Of a DNA stretch of 64,000 bases, positions 55,063 through 63,119 are shown piece by piece. The position numbers and the translations under genes were made by a program. The notes under the pieces were generated by a model that ran no database searches, had not been told where the DNA came from, and saw nothing but the letters and a program-made list of their open reading frames with translations. The stretch is from Liquorilactobacillus hordei DSM 19519 (GTDB lineage: Bacteria; Bacillota; Bacilli; Lactobacillales; Lactobacillaceae). The DNA lies in assembly GCF_019443985.1 (NCBI RefSeq), contig NZ_CP049303.1, positions 1,984,001-2,048,000 on the forward strand, read 5' to 3'. Within the stretch, counting starts at the first letter, position 1. Each line of letters begins with the position of its first letter.

Positions 55063-55090
55063 CTGAATCAAAATTTAACTTTTGACCCAG
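55063..55090 (-). terminator. Hairpin after rarD, repeat-associated
   Basis: CTG..TCAAAA (from 55063) pairs with TTTTGA..CAG (to 55090). On the minus strand it lies 26-53 bases after the rarD stop. The core sequence is the same as in the hairpins near copies A, C and D. Confidence 0.55.
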
Positions 55091-55115
55091 CCCCCCATTC
55101 TCATACAACTACTCA

Positions 55116-56003
55116 TTATTTTTTAGCCTTGATTCTGTGTACTCCATGTACGTTACCTAAAATAAACACTAAAACGCCTAACCATATGAAAATAAAGACG
55201 ATTGCTTTATGCCAATCAAATGACTCCTTCATCACAAAAATTGCCATTAACAATTGAATTGTTGGATTTAGATATTGAATAAATCCAAGAGTTATAAAAT
55301 CAGTATTTTTTGTCGCTACTGCAAATAATAATAATGGAATTACTGTGATAACACCGCTAAGTACAAGCAAAGTACTTACTCCTAGACCGTTTTGTGTTAT
55401 GACATGTGGAGAAAGTAAAAGATATATTATTGCAATTGGCGCTACAAAAAAGGTTTCTAATGTTAGTGAAATTGTCGCTGGCAATTGAACTTGCTTCTTA
55501 ATTAATCCATAAAAACAAAACGAGCCAGCCATTAACAATGTATTTAAGGGCAGTGACCCTGTTTGAAATGTAAGAATTACCACTCCAATAATAACCAATA
55601 AAAGAGCAATAATTTTTGAACGTGATAATTTTTCATGAAGAAATACAAGCGCAATAATCACATTCATCAATGGCATTATATAATATCCCAGACTTGCTTC
55701 AGTTGCTTCGTGATGGGTAACCATGTAGATATAAATGAACCAATTAAGAGAGATTAAATATGAACTTAGGATGATCCAAAAAATCTTGCGGCTCTTAATC
55801 AACTGCTTAATTGTTTGCCAGATAGTCCCCCAATCTTTTTGAACAGTCAGTACGATGCCAATTGTAATTAACGAAAAAACAATTCTATATGCAAGTGTAT
55901 CCAATGCAGGTACCACACTAAGCAATTCCCAAAATACGCCTAATAGCCCCCACAAAATATACGCCGCTAAAGCTGCATTTACACCTAAATGTCTTTTCTC
56001 CAT
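55116..56003 (-). CDS. rarD: RarD-family transporter (EamA/DMT)
   Basis: 295 residues from ATG 56003; an in-frame start at 56039 has no ribosome site while AAGGAG lies before 56003. Ten hydrophobic helices, two EamA repeats. RarD marks: AALAAYILWGLLGVFWELLSVV near the start, LAYRIVFSL, and SLNWFIYIYMVTHHEATEASLGYYIMPL near 90. The E. coli homologue is named for chloramphenicol sensitivity; the physiological substrate is unclear. Separate from the pot operon, which ends 45 bases upstream. Confidence 0.87.
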   Translation of the reverse strand: MEKRHLGVNAALAAYILWGLLGVFWELLSVVPALDTLAYRIVFSLITIGIVLTVQKDWGTIWQTIKQLIKSRKIFWIILSSYLISLNWFIYIYMVTHHEATEASLGYYIMPLMNVIIALVFLHEKLSRSKIIALLLVIIGVVILTFQTGSLPLNTLLMAGSFCFYGLIKKQVQLPATISLTLETFFVAPIAIIYLLLSPHVITQNGLGVSTLLVLSGVITVIPLLLFAVATKNTDFITLGFIQYLNPTIQLLMAIFVMKESFDWHKAIVFIFIWLGVLVFILGNVHGVHRIKAKK

Positions 56004-56047
56004 TCCATCATCATTCTCCTTCACTAACATCTCTGCCATTACTAAAA

Positions 56048-57118
56048 TTAGTGCATTTTAAATTGTAAAAATAAATCATTATATTTGCTCAAGTTTTTCT
56101 GTGATAAAGCATTATACACTTCAAGATGCGAAATTATTTTGCTCGTTGGGTACATCACCTTATCAGTTTGCATACTCTTAGGTAGCAATTTCTTTGCCGC
56201 TTTATTCGGAGTGGCATAAGCAACATATTCTGCATTTTGCGCTGCATTTTTAGGTTGCAACATAAAATTCAAAAACGCGTAAGCACCCTTGACATTTTTC
56301 GCCGTTTTAGGGATAACCATGTTATCAAACCAGATATTTGAACCTTCCTCTGGAATCGTATAACGCAAATTCTTATTATTATCCATCATCTCCATTGCTT
56401 CTCCAGAGTAAGATACAGCAATTGGTGCTTCATCTTGTGCCATATAAACTTTTATCTCATCTGCCAAAATCGCCTTAACATTTGGTGACAACTTCTTGAG
56501 TTTCTCATATGCTGCCTGTAAGTCCTTAGGATCAGTATCATTAACTGACTTTCCCTGACTATTCAAGGTCAATCCCATAACCTCACGGGCACCGTCAATC
56601 AACATAATGCTATTCTTGAATTTTGGATTCCATAAATCATTCCAATTTTTGACCTCATTAGCACTCACATATTTTTTATTGTAAATAATTCCTAACGTTC
56701 CCCAAAAATACGGAAGAGAATACTTATTACCTGGATCAAAGGAAAGATTTAAAAATTTGGAATCAATATTGCTTAATCCCTTTAGTTTACTATGATTAAT
56801 TGGTAGCAACAAATGATTATTAATCATTTTTTTTATCGTATAATCACTAGGAATTGCAATATCATAAGCCGTTCCACCCTGCTTAATCTTTGTATACATT
56901 GCTTCATTGGAATCAAAAGTCTCATATGAAACCTTGTATCCTGTTTGTTTTTCGAATTTTGTGATTAATTTTGGGTCAATATAATCTCCCCAGTTAAAAA
57001 TATTAACAACTTTGTCGCTTTTCCCACTACTGCTATCCTTTTCAAGTTCAAATGAAATTATGAAAAGTACAAGACAGAGCAAAATAATTCCGAAAAACAT
57101 AATATTTAATTTTTTCAT
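56048..57118 (-). CDS. potD: Spermidine/putrescine ABC transporter substrate-binding protein
   Basis: 356 residues. FNWGDYIDPKLITKFEKQTG near 41 and DIAIPSDYTIKKM near 85 define PotD. The pocket Trp/Asp residues are seen in the YFWGTLGIIYNKKYV and GEAMEM stretches. The N-terminus is a single hydrophobic helix without a lipobox (ILLCLVLF lacks a small residue before Cys), so the protein is probably anchored by an uncleaved helix. It follows potC by 14 bases. Confidence 0.9.
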   Translation of the reverse strand: MKKLNIMFFGIILLCLVLFIISFELEKDSSSGKSDKVVNIFNWGDYIDPKLITKFEKQTGYKVSYETFDSNEAMYTKIKQGGTAYDIAIPSDYTIKKMINNHLLLPINHSKLKGLSNIDSKFLNLSFDPGNKYSLPYFWGTLGIIYNKKYVSANEVKNWNDLWNPKFKNSIMLIDGAREVMGLTLNSQGKSVNDTDPKDLQAAYEKLKKLSPNVKAILADEIKVYMAQDEAPIAVSYSGEAMEMMDNNKNLRYTIPEEGSNIWFDNMVIPKTAKNVKGAYAFLNFMLQPKNAAQNAEYVAYATPNKAAKKLLPKSMQTDKVMYPTSKIISHLEVYNALSQKNLSKYNDLFLQFKMH

Positions 57119-57132
57119 CTACTCTGCCCCCA

Positions 57133-57960
57133 CTATCTAATCAAATTTTGCTGTGCTTTCTGGTCCTTGCGCTTACTCTTAGGACTATCCTTACTAATAA
57201 AATAGTATCCAATTACTAAAACTAGTGAGAATAGGAACATTAATGCACTCAAAGCGTTAATTTCTAGGCTAATCCCTTGCCTTGCTCTTGAGTATATTTC
57301 AACAGATAGTGTTTCAAAACCATTTCCGGTCACAAAAAATGTCACCGCAAAATCATCTAGTGAATAAGTAAATGCCATAAAATAACCTGCTATCATTCCA
57401 GGTGTGATAATCGGCAAGATGACACCTTTTAATATCTGCCACTGATTCGCTCCAAGATCTTGTGCAACATTGATAAATGACGAATTCATTTCTTGTAATT
57501 TAGGCAGTACCATCAAAACAACAATTGGAATACTGAACGCAATATGCGAAAGTAAGACTGAGGTAAACCCTAACTTAATTCCCAGAACAGTGAAGAAAAT
57601 CAAGAAACTAGAACCAATAATTACATCTGGTGAGACCAACAAAATATTATTCAATCCTAAAATCAACGTACGAACTTGCATATTCTTAATTGAATATATC
57701 CCTAATGCCCCACTCGTGCCAATAATGGTTGCAAGCAGTGAAGATAAAAAAGCCAAAAAGAATGTTTGTACTGTAATTAAGATTAGCCTTTGATCCGCCC
57801 AAATTTCCCGATAGTATCTCCATGTAAAGTGTGAAAAATCACTCATTCCGCCACCACTATTGAAAGAGTAGAAAATTAAGTAAAAAATCGGTAAATATAA
57901 AATTAAAAATGCAATTACTAGGTATAAATTACGCCAAAAATTATTTTTCTTAGTAATCAT
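57133..57960 (-). CDS. potC: Spermidine/putrescine ABC transporter permease
   Basis: 275 residues, six helices. The EAA loop reads NVAQDLGANQWQILKGVILPIITPGM near 170. It starts with a basic segment and YLPIFYLIFYSFNSG. ATG 57960 overlaps the potB stop by 4 bases, with GGAGG upstream. The basic tail KSKRKDQKAQ follows the last helix. Forms the channel with PotB. Confidence 0.92.
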   Translation of the reverse strand: MITKKNNFWRNLYLVIAFLILYLPIFYLIFYSFNSGGGMSDFSHFTWRYYREIWADQRLILITVQTFFLAFLSSLLATIIGTSGALGIYSIKNMQVRTLILGLNNILLVSPDVIIGSSFLIFFTVLGIKLGFTSVLLSHIAFSIPIVVLMVLPKLQEMNSSFINVAQDLGANQWQILKGVILPIITPGMIAGYFMAFTYSLDDFAVTFFVTGNGFETLSVEIYSRARQGISLEINALSALMFLFSLVLVIGYYFISKDSPKSKRKDQKAQQNLIR

Positions 57961-58757
57961 TTTCTCCTCCTTCTCCTATCTCCAGTGAAGAACATAATTA
58001 AAATCATTGTAACAATCAGAATAACACCAATCGTTGAACCCATCCCCCAGTCTTGGGTAACAAGGAAATTCTCTTCAATCGCGGTTCCCAATGTAATTAC
58101 CTTGTTTCCACCAATTAAACGTGTCAGCATAAATAGTGAAAGTGATGGAATAAAAACAACCTGGACCCCACTTTTTATCCCATTTAAGGTCAGGGGGAAG
58201 ATCACGTTCCAAAAAGTTTGAAATTTGTTAGCTCCTAAGTCACGGCTAACATTAATAAGTGATTCATCAAGTTCATCAATTGCGTTAAAAATTGGCAATA
58301 TCATAAACGGTAATTCAATATAAGCAGCAACTAGCATAAAGCTAGTATTGGTAAATAATAGCTGGTGTGATCCTAAGCCTAACCATTCAAAAGCTCTATT
58401 GACTGGTCCTGCTTGACTGAAGATTCCGATGAATGCATATGCCTTCAACAAAATATTTATCCAAGTCGGTAAAATAATCAACATTAACCAAAGTTGTTTA
58501 TACTTGGTTTTTGTTAAAAAATAGGCAGTTGGATAACTTAGCAACAATGTTATTAGTGTGATTAATCCCGCATAAAAAACTGAATTAAAGGTCATTTGTA
58601 AATAAGCACTAATTTTAAAGAAGTTTTCATAATTAGCAACAGTAAAATCACCATTAATTCCGATAAATGATTGATATAAAATTAGTGCAACAGGAGCTAG
58701 GACAAATAAGAGCAACCAGAGGACATATGAACTAAAATAGAGTCCTTTTGCTTTCAT
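57957..58757 (-). CDS. potB: Spermidine/putrescine ABC transporter permease
   Basis: 266 residues, six helices, with the EAA loop NVSRDLGANKFQTFWNVIFPLT near 190 and LPTWINILLKAYAF near 95. Start ATG 58757 with GAGGGGG. Partner of PotC; together with PotA and PotD it imports polyamines. Confidence 0.92.
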   Translation of the reverse strand: MKAKGLYFSSYVLWLLLFVLAPVALILYQSFIGINGDFTVANYENFFKISAYLQMTFNSVFYAGLITLITLLLSYPTAYFLTKTKYKQLWLMLIILPTWINILLKAYAFIGIFSQAGPVNRAFEWLGLGSHQLLFTNTSFMLVAAYIELPFMILPIFNAIDELDESLINVSRDLGANKFQTFWNVIFPLTLNGIKSGVQVVFIPSLSLFMLTRLIGGNKVITLGTAIEENFLVTQDWGMGSTIGVILIVTMILIMFFTGDRRRRRK

Positions 58758-58798
58758 GTTATTTCCCCCTCAACATTTTAGATTTTTACTATCTTTTC

Positions 58799-59887
58799 CT
58801 AGCTCCCTTGATAATCTTCTAATCGCTGGTAAAAATTAGCTTCTGTTTCATTAAAACGCATGATATGAATTGCTTCAGATTCAAAATCTAAACCAACATT
58901 TGCGCCGACCGCAACTTTTTTCGTAGATCTAATCTTCCATTCATTTCCATCTATATCTGTACAAACAATCTCATAGTGAACTCCACGAAATAGTTGTGAA
59001 ATAACCGTTCCGATAACTTTACCCTTTTGTGCTGTAGTTACTTCGATATCTTCTGGTCGCAAAACAACTTCAATCGGCTCATTAGCTTCCATTCCACCAT
59101 CAACACACTCGAAAGTTTTACCCGCAAATTTGACCATTCCATCAGCTACCATGGTTCCTTCAACAATATTACTTTCTCCGATAAAATCAGCCACAAAGCG
59201 ATTTAATGGTTCGTCATATATAGCAGTTGGCGTACCGCGTTGAATTATCTTACCATGATTCATTACAAAGATTTCATCGCTCATGGCAAGAGCTTCTTCT
59301 TGATCATGGGTAACAAAAATAAAGGTTATTCCTAACCGCTTTTGCAATTGTCGCAACTCATATTGCATTTCTTTTCGTAATTTCATGTCTAACGCTGACA
59401 GAGGTTCATCTAACAGCAATACTTCTGGTTCATTTACCAAGGCTCTGGCAATTGCTACTCGCTGCTTTTGCCCACCGGACATCTCACTAATTTCGCGATC
59501 TTCAAATCCTGGTAACCTTACCATTTTAAGTGCCTCAGTTACTTTTGCCTTTATTTCTTTTTTACTTTTCTTTTTAATCTTCAATCCAAACGCGATGTTA
59601 TCAAAGACATTTAGATGTGGAAAGAGCGCGTAATCTTGAAAAACCGTGTTAATTTTCCTCTTATTAGCCGGAATATGATTTATTTTTTGTTCATTCATCA
59701 AAATATCCCCAGAACTCTCTTCAATAAATCCTGCAATTAGAGATAATGTGGTGGTTTTCCCACAACCAGATGGACCTAGCAAAGTATAGAACTTGCCCTT
59801 CTCCAACTCAAAACTGATTTTTTCCAAAATTACCGTATCTTTATATTTTTTGGTTACATTACGAAATGTAATAATTGACTCAACCAT
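58799..59887 (-). CDS. potA: Spermidine/putrescine ABC transporter ATPase
   Basis: 362 residues. Walker [12 protein letters not shown] near 36, signature [15 protein letters not shown] near 135, Walker [13 protein letters not shown], switch His in [11 protein letters not shown]-terminal TOBE regulatory domain (about 240-362) ends in [17 protein letters not shown] sequence. First gene of potABCD, 41 bases before potB. Start ATG with GGGGGG. The leader is about 100 bases from the nearest promoter candidate. Confidence 0.93.
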   Translation of the reverse strand: MVESIITFRNVTKKYKDTVILEKISFELEKGKFYTLLGPSGCGKTTTLSLIAGFIEESSGDILMNEQKINHIPANKRKINTVFQDYALFPHLNVFDNIAFGLKIKKKSKKEIKAKVTEALKMVRLPGFEDREISEMSGGQKQRVAIARALVNEPEVLLLDEPLSALDMKLRKEMQYELRQLQKRLGITFIFVTHDQEEALAMSDEIFVMNHGKIIQRGTPTAIYDEPLNRFVADFIGESNIVEGTMVADGMVKFAGKTFECVDGGMEANEPIEVVLRPEDIEVTTAQKGKVIGTVISQLFRGVHYEIVCTDIDGNEWKIRSTKKVAVGANVGLDFESEAIHIMRFNETEANFYQRLEDYQGS

Positions 59888-60045
59888 TTTGATACCCCCC
59901 TCAAATAAATTAACTCGTACCTCGCCTCATTTTTTTGGGTTCTTTTGCTAATTAGAAGTTTTAAGGTTTCTTTTCAATTTTGCATCAGTCTCAATAAATC
60001 TAATCCGCGAGGAGTTTGTCAAATAGTTTTTATGAACATTCAAAA

Positions 60046-60096
60046 GGGAAAGCCCTCTTCATGAGCTGTTATCACAGCCAGATGGGAGACTTTCCC
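60046..60096. other. Structured 51-base intergenic element of unknown function
   Basis: GGGAAAG (60046-60052) pairs with CTTTCCC (60090-60096). Inside are CTC/GGGAG and CTGT/ACAG pairs, giving a branched or bulged hairpin much richer in GC than its surroundings. On the plus strand it is followed 30 bases later by AGACC...GGTCTC and TTTTTT (60127-60177), a plausible terminator, so a small plus-strand RNA is possible. Confidence 0.45.
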
Positions 60097-60242
60097 ACGA
60101 ATCAGTTTAACAGAATTAAAAGTAATAGACCACATTATTTTTAATTTTCATGAAATAAAAAAATAGGTCTCTTTTTTATTATTAATGTTTTTTAGGACCA
60201 TAAGTTAGATTAGTTTCGATATATCCAATCACAGTCAACGAA

Positions 60243-60273
60243 GGGGTCGTGCCAAAAGTTCCTGCACAACCCC
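60243..60273 (-). terminator. Terminator after the FAD oxidoreductase gene
   Basis: GGGGTCGTGC (60243-60252) pairs with GCACAACCCC (60264-60273), one mismatch, 19 bases after the stop. No strong T tract. Confidence 0.7.
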
Positions 60274-60291
60274 TAGATATTATTTAGATTC

Positions 60292-61497
60292 TTATTCAAC
60301 TGCTCTAAGATTTATCACTCTATCCAGTTCTTCAATCGTTGGCCGTTTCTTTAATATTTCCTTCAAATGCTCCAGGTGCACATCAGAATTCCACGAGAGA
60401 ATTCCCACCAATGTTTGTTTGTCAAAATAATAAACAATATATTTATCATCTCCAAGTGTCTCTGCGTACATCTTCAAACTTGAATTAACTTGGCCGAACG
60501 CTTCCCAATTAATATCAAATACCCAACTATAAAAAACCGGTGTGTAGTTGTAAGTCCCAGTCACTCCAGCCATCTGTTTTCCAACAAAGAGTCCTGAATT
60601 GATAGCATGTCTAACATGACCTGCACTTTGTCGACCTAAAATCTGATCAGGATAAGAGATAATGTCACCAGCAGCCCAAATATCGGAGACAGAGGTCTTT
60701 AACTGTTCATTAACAACAACTCCATGTTCATCTACCTTGAGACCAGCCTCACTAGCCAAGCTATAATCTGTAAATGCTCCAATTCCTAAGACAAGGCCAG
60801 CACCTTGCAGTACGGTCCCATCATTTAACTGAACTTTAACTTCATCTCCAACAAGATCATAGCTAGATGCCTTTTTGTTATGGTAGATTTTTATTCCTGC
60901 CTTGAGATATTTTTCCTCATATTTCTCACTTAAAAATATAGGGAACTTCTTATCGAAAATCCTATCCCCAGTAATCACCAATGAGACCTTAGTATCACTT
61001 TGAATCAATCCTGCAGCAATTTCACTTCCAATATAGCCATTTCCTACAACAATCACATGCTTACCTTTACCACTGAACTTACGAATTTTGAGATAATCTT
61101 GCTTTGATCTTAATGCAATTACACGTTCACTATTTTCACCTTTAAGTGTTTTTGCTTCACTACCAGTTGCAAGTAGCAATTTATCATATTCAAATTCCTC
61201 ACCATTATCGGTTTCTATGGTATGCTTTTTTGGGTTAACTTTTGTTACCTTAGTTGCTAGCTTTATCCACGCATCATATTTTTGAGCTGTATGAAAATCA
61301 ATATCTTCATCATGAAAATCTGGGTCCACCCAAAGTTTTTTACTTAGTGCCGGTCTAGCATATGGTTCATCCGTATCTGACGAGATAATTCCGATTGTTC
61401 CTTCCTTATCTATCGAACGAATACCAGCTACCGCCTGATCTGCGGCCATTCCACCACCAACAATTAAATATTTATATTTTTTAATTTCCTTCGTCAT
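60292..61497 (-). CDS. FAD-dependent pyridine nucleotide-disulfide-type oxidoreductase
   Basis: 401 residues. FAD motif YLIVGGGMAADQAVAGI at 10-26, NAD(P) motif VIVVGNGYIGSEIAAGL near 150, and IWAAGDIISYP near 285. The fold is that of ferredoxin/rubredoxin reductases (AIF/BphA4 type) with a C-terminal dimerisation-like domain. There is no redox CxxC or peroxidatic Cys, so it is not NADH oxidase or thioredoxin reductase. An electron transfer partner was not seen nearby. Start ATG with GGGGAGG. Confidence 0.83.
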   Translation of the reverse strand: MTKEIKKYKYLIVGGGMAADQAVAGIRSIDKEGTIGIISSDTDEPYARPALSKKLWVDPDFHDEDIDFHTAQKYDAWIKLATKVTKVNPKKHTIETDNGEEFEYDKLLLATGSEAKTLKGENSERVIALRSKQDYLKIRKFSGKGKHVIVVGNGYIGSEIAAGLIQSDTKVSLVITGDRIFDKKFPIFLSEKYEEKYLKAGIKIYHNKKASSYDLVGDEVKVQLNDGTVLQGAGLVLGIGAFTDYSLASEAGLKVDEHGVVVNEQLKTSVSDIWAAGDIISYPDQILGRQSAGHVRHAINSGLFVGKQMAGVTGTYNYTPVFYSWVFDINWEAFGQVNSSLKMYAETLGDDKYIVYYFDKQTLVGILSWNSDVHLEHLKEILKKRPTIEELDRVINLRAVE

Positions 61498-61675
61498 TCA
61501 GGTTACCTCCCCTTATTAATGGAACAAGATAGATTACTTTTGTTGAAATATACATAACACACTAATTGTATTATAAAGTATCTTTCGGGCAACTTAAAAA
61601 AATTTGCTTATTTTTTATTTAACTAGATTGAAATGTTACAATTAATTATTGAATATTAAAGGAGGAGCATTCATT

Positions 61676-62524
61676 ATGTATACTATTGGGCTAACTTCAT
61701 GGAGTGAGCACAGATCACTGATTAAAAATATTGATCATCCACTGACCTTACAAGAATACAGTGCTTTCTTCCCAACGGTTGAACTTGATACATTCTTTTA
61801 TGGTATTCCACGGGTTACGAGTGTCGCTGCCTGGCTCACGAAGGTTCCTAGCGATTTTAAGTTTGTCATCAAAGCCAATCGTTCTTTCACACTTCACCCT
61901 GGAGAAGAATTAACAAAAGATGAGCTTTCAAAAAAAATTAATGCGTTCAAAGAAGCTATTAGTCCACTGATTGAACAAAACGCACTTAAAACTATCTTAT
62001 GCCAATTTCCACCTTATTTTGATGCTACAGCAAAAAATGTGGCCTACTTAAAATATCTGATAAAAGAACTTGCAGGTCTCCCACTTTCCTTTGAGTTTAG
62101 AAATCGTAGTTGGTTTAATTCACAAATATTCAATTCACTCATTACTTTTTGTACTCAAAATAAGATAACTTTAGTCGCCGTTGATGAACCTTCTATTGGT
62201 CGATTATCGGTTCCTTTCAAACCAGTTATCACCAACAAACAACTTTTATTGATTAGACTTCATGGCAGAAACAAAGCAGGATGGCAGCACATAGGGCCTG
62301 ACTGGCGTAAGTACAGAACTCTTTATGATTATTCTGATGAAGAACTCAATCGTTTGAAAGATACCTTATTTTCTCTACAAAATTCAGTTCAAGAAATTTG
62401 TATTATTTTCAATAATAATTCTGGTGGTCACGCGGCGCAAAATGCACTGTCATTAAAAAAAATGTTGAATGTCCAATTCCACAATCTCAACAAAAAGCCA
62501 CCAGAACAATTGGACTTTTTTTAA
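61676..62524 (+). CDS. DUF72 (YecE-like) protein
   Basis: 282 residues from ATG 61676, behind AAAGGAGGAGC; a TTG start at 61649 is rejected. TIM-barrel DUF72: YTIGLTSWSEHR at the start, TVELDTFFYGIP, FKFVIKANRSFT, FEFRNRSWF, and LLIRLHGRN near 195. The C-terminus ends PPEQLDFF, which resembles a sliding-clamp (DnaN) binding motif. Function of DUF72 proteins is not established. Convergent with def; repeat copy C lies between. Confidence 0.88.
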   Translation: MYTIGLTSWSEHRSLIKNIDHPLTLQEYSAFFPTVELDTFFYGIPRVTSVAAWLTKVPSDFKFVIKANRSFTLHPGEELTKDELSKKINAFKEAISPLIEQNALKTILCQFPPYFDATAKNVAYLKYLIKELAGLPLSFEFRNRSWFNSQIFNSLITFCTQNKITLVAVDEPSIGRLSVPFKPVITNKQLLLIRLHGRNKAGWQHIGPDWRKYRTLYDYSDEELNRLKDTLFSLQNSVQEICIIFNNNSGGHAAQNALSLKKMLNVQFHNLNKKPPEQLDFF

Positions 62525-62547
62525 TTTCAGTTATTAAGAAATGTAGC

Positions 62548-62621
62548 AGTAAGAAGTCAGAAAAACTTGATTACTAATTCAAAGTTAAGCGAAGAATTTT
62601 AACCTATATAACATGTTTACT
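62548..62621. repeat. Dispersed palindrome, copy C (inner hairpin deleted)
   Basis: It aligns to copies A and B at both flanks (AGTAAGAAGTC..AAAAACTTGA, then TTACTAATTCAAAGTT, GAAGAATTTTAACC, ATGTTTAC). It lacks the 35-40 base inner stem, as if that part had been excised. A hairpin with the shared core follows (62641-62662). Confidence 0.6.
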
Positions 62622-62640
62622 CGTGACAAATAAAGGAGCC

Positions 62641-62662
62641 GAATCAAATTAACTTTTGACTC
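62641..62662 (+). terminator. Repeat-associated hairpin between DUF72 gene and def
   Basis: GAATCAAA pairs with TTTGACTC (one mismatch) around TTAACT, followed by AGTCCCTTCTTC. It may end the DUF72 transcript. Confidence 0.5.
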
Positions 62663-62708
62663 AGTCCCTTCTTCTATTTTCAGTATACTAATATGATAAA
62701 ATTATTTA

Positions 62709-63119
62709 TTAAATAATAATGCCATCACAATGATCTATCTCATGTTGAATAATTTGTGCAATAAATTCTGAAAAAACTTGTCTTTGTTGTACAAACTCCT
62801 TATCCAGATATTCAACTGTGATACTTTTATATCGACTTATCTTTCTTTGACCAGCAAGGGATAAGCATCCCTCTGTTGCTTGATATGATTTACTTTTTTT
62901 AGTAATCACTGGATTAATCATAGGTACTGCAAATGGTCCCATCTGACAAATAATTATCCGCTTATATTCATCAATCATATTTGCAGCCATTCCTACGCAT
63001 TCATCTTCGTGTGCCTTTAAAGTATCTATCAAATCAATAATTATCTGCTTATCAGCCTTAGTTGCTGGCTTAGATTTAAGTCTTAACTTGTCAATATCAC
63101 TGTTAATTCTGCGAATCAT
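62709..63119 (-). CDS. Peptide deformylase-like protein, atypical motif 1
   Basis: 136 residues, the short form. Metal-binding motifs are intact: EGCLS (83-87, Cys85) and QHEIDH (125-130, His126 and His130 with Glu127). Motif 1, normally GxGLAAPQ, reads GMAANM (43-48): the Gln that stabilises the transition state is replaced by Met. Paralogues with this change are known in streptococci and lactobacilli and may be non-canonical deformylases. Its ATG overlaps the glyA stop by 4 bases, so it is coupled to one-carbon metabolism. Confidence 0.82.
   Translation of the reverse strand: MIRRINSDIDKLRLKSKPATKADKQIIIDLIDTLKAHEDECVGMAANMIDEYKRIIICQMGPFAVPMINPVITKKSKSYQATEGCLSLAGQRKISRYKSITVEYLDKEFVQQRQVFSEFIAQIIQHEIDHCDGIII

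Larger units (their letters stand above)
59888..60291. other. 404-base intergenic region with structured element upstream of potA
   Basis: On the minus strand a perfect TTGACA (60017-60022) lies 17 bases before a poor -10 (ATTTAT, 59994-59999) and is the likely potA promoter. Upstream are the 60046-60096 hairpin, an A/T-rich hairpin with AGACC/GGTCT arms (60127-60170), and the terminator at 60243-60273. No coding frame was recognised. Confidence 0.6.
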
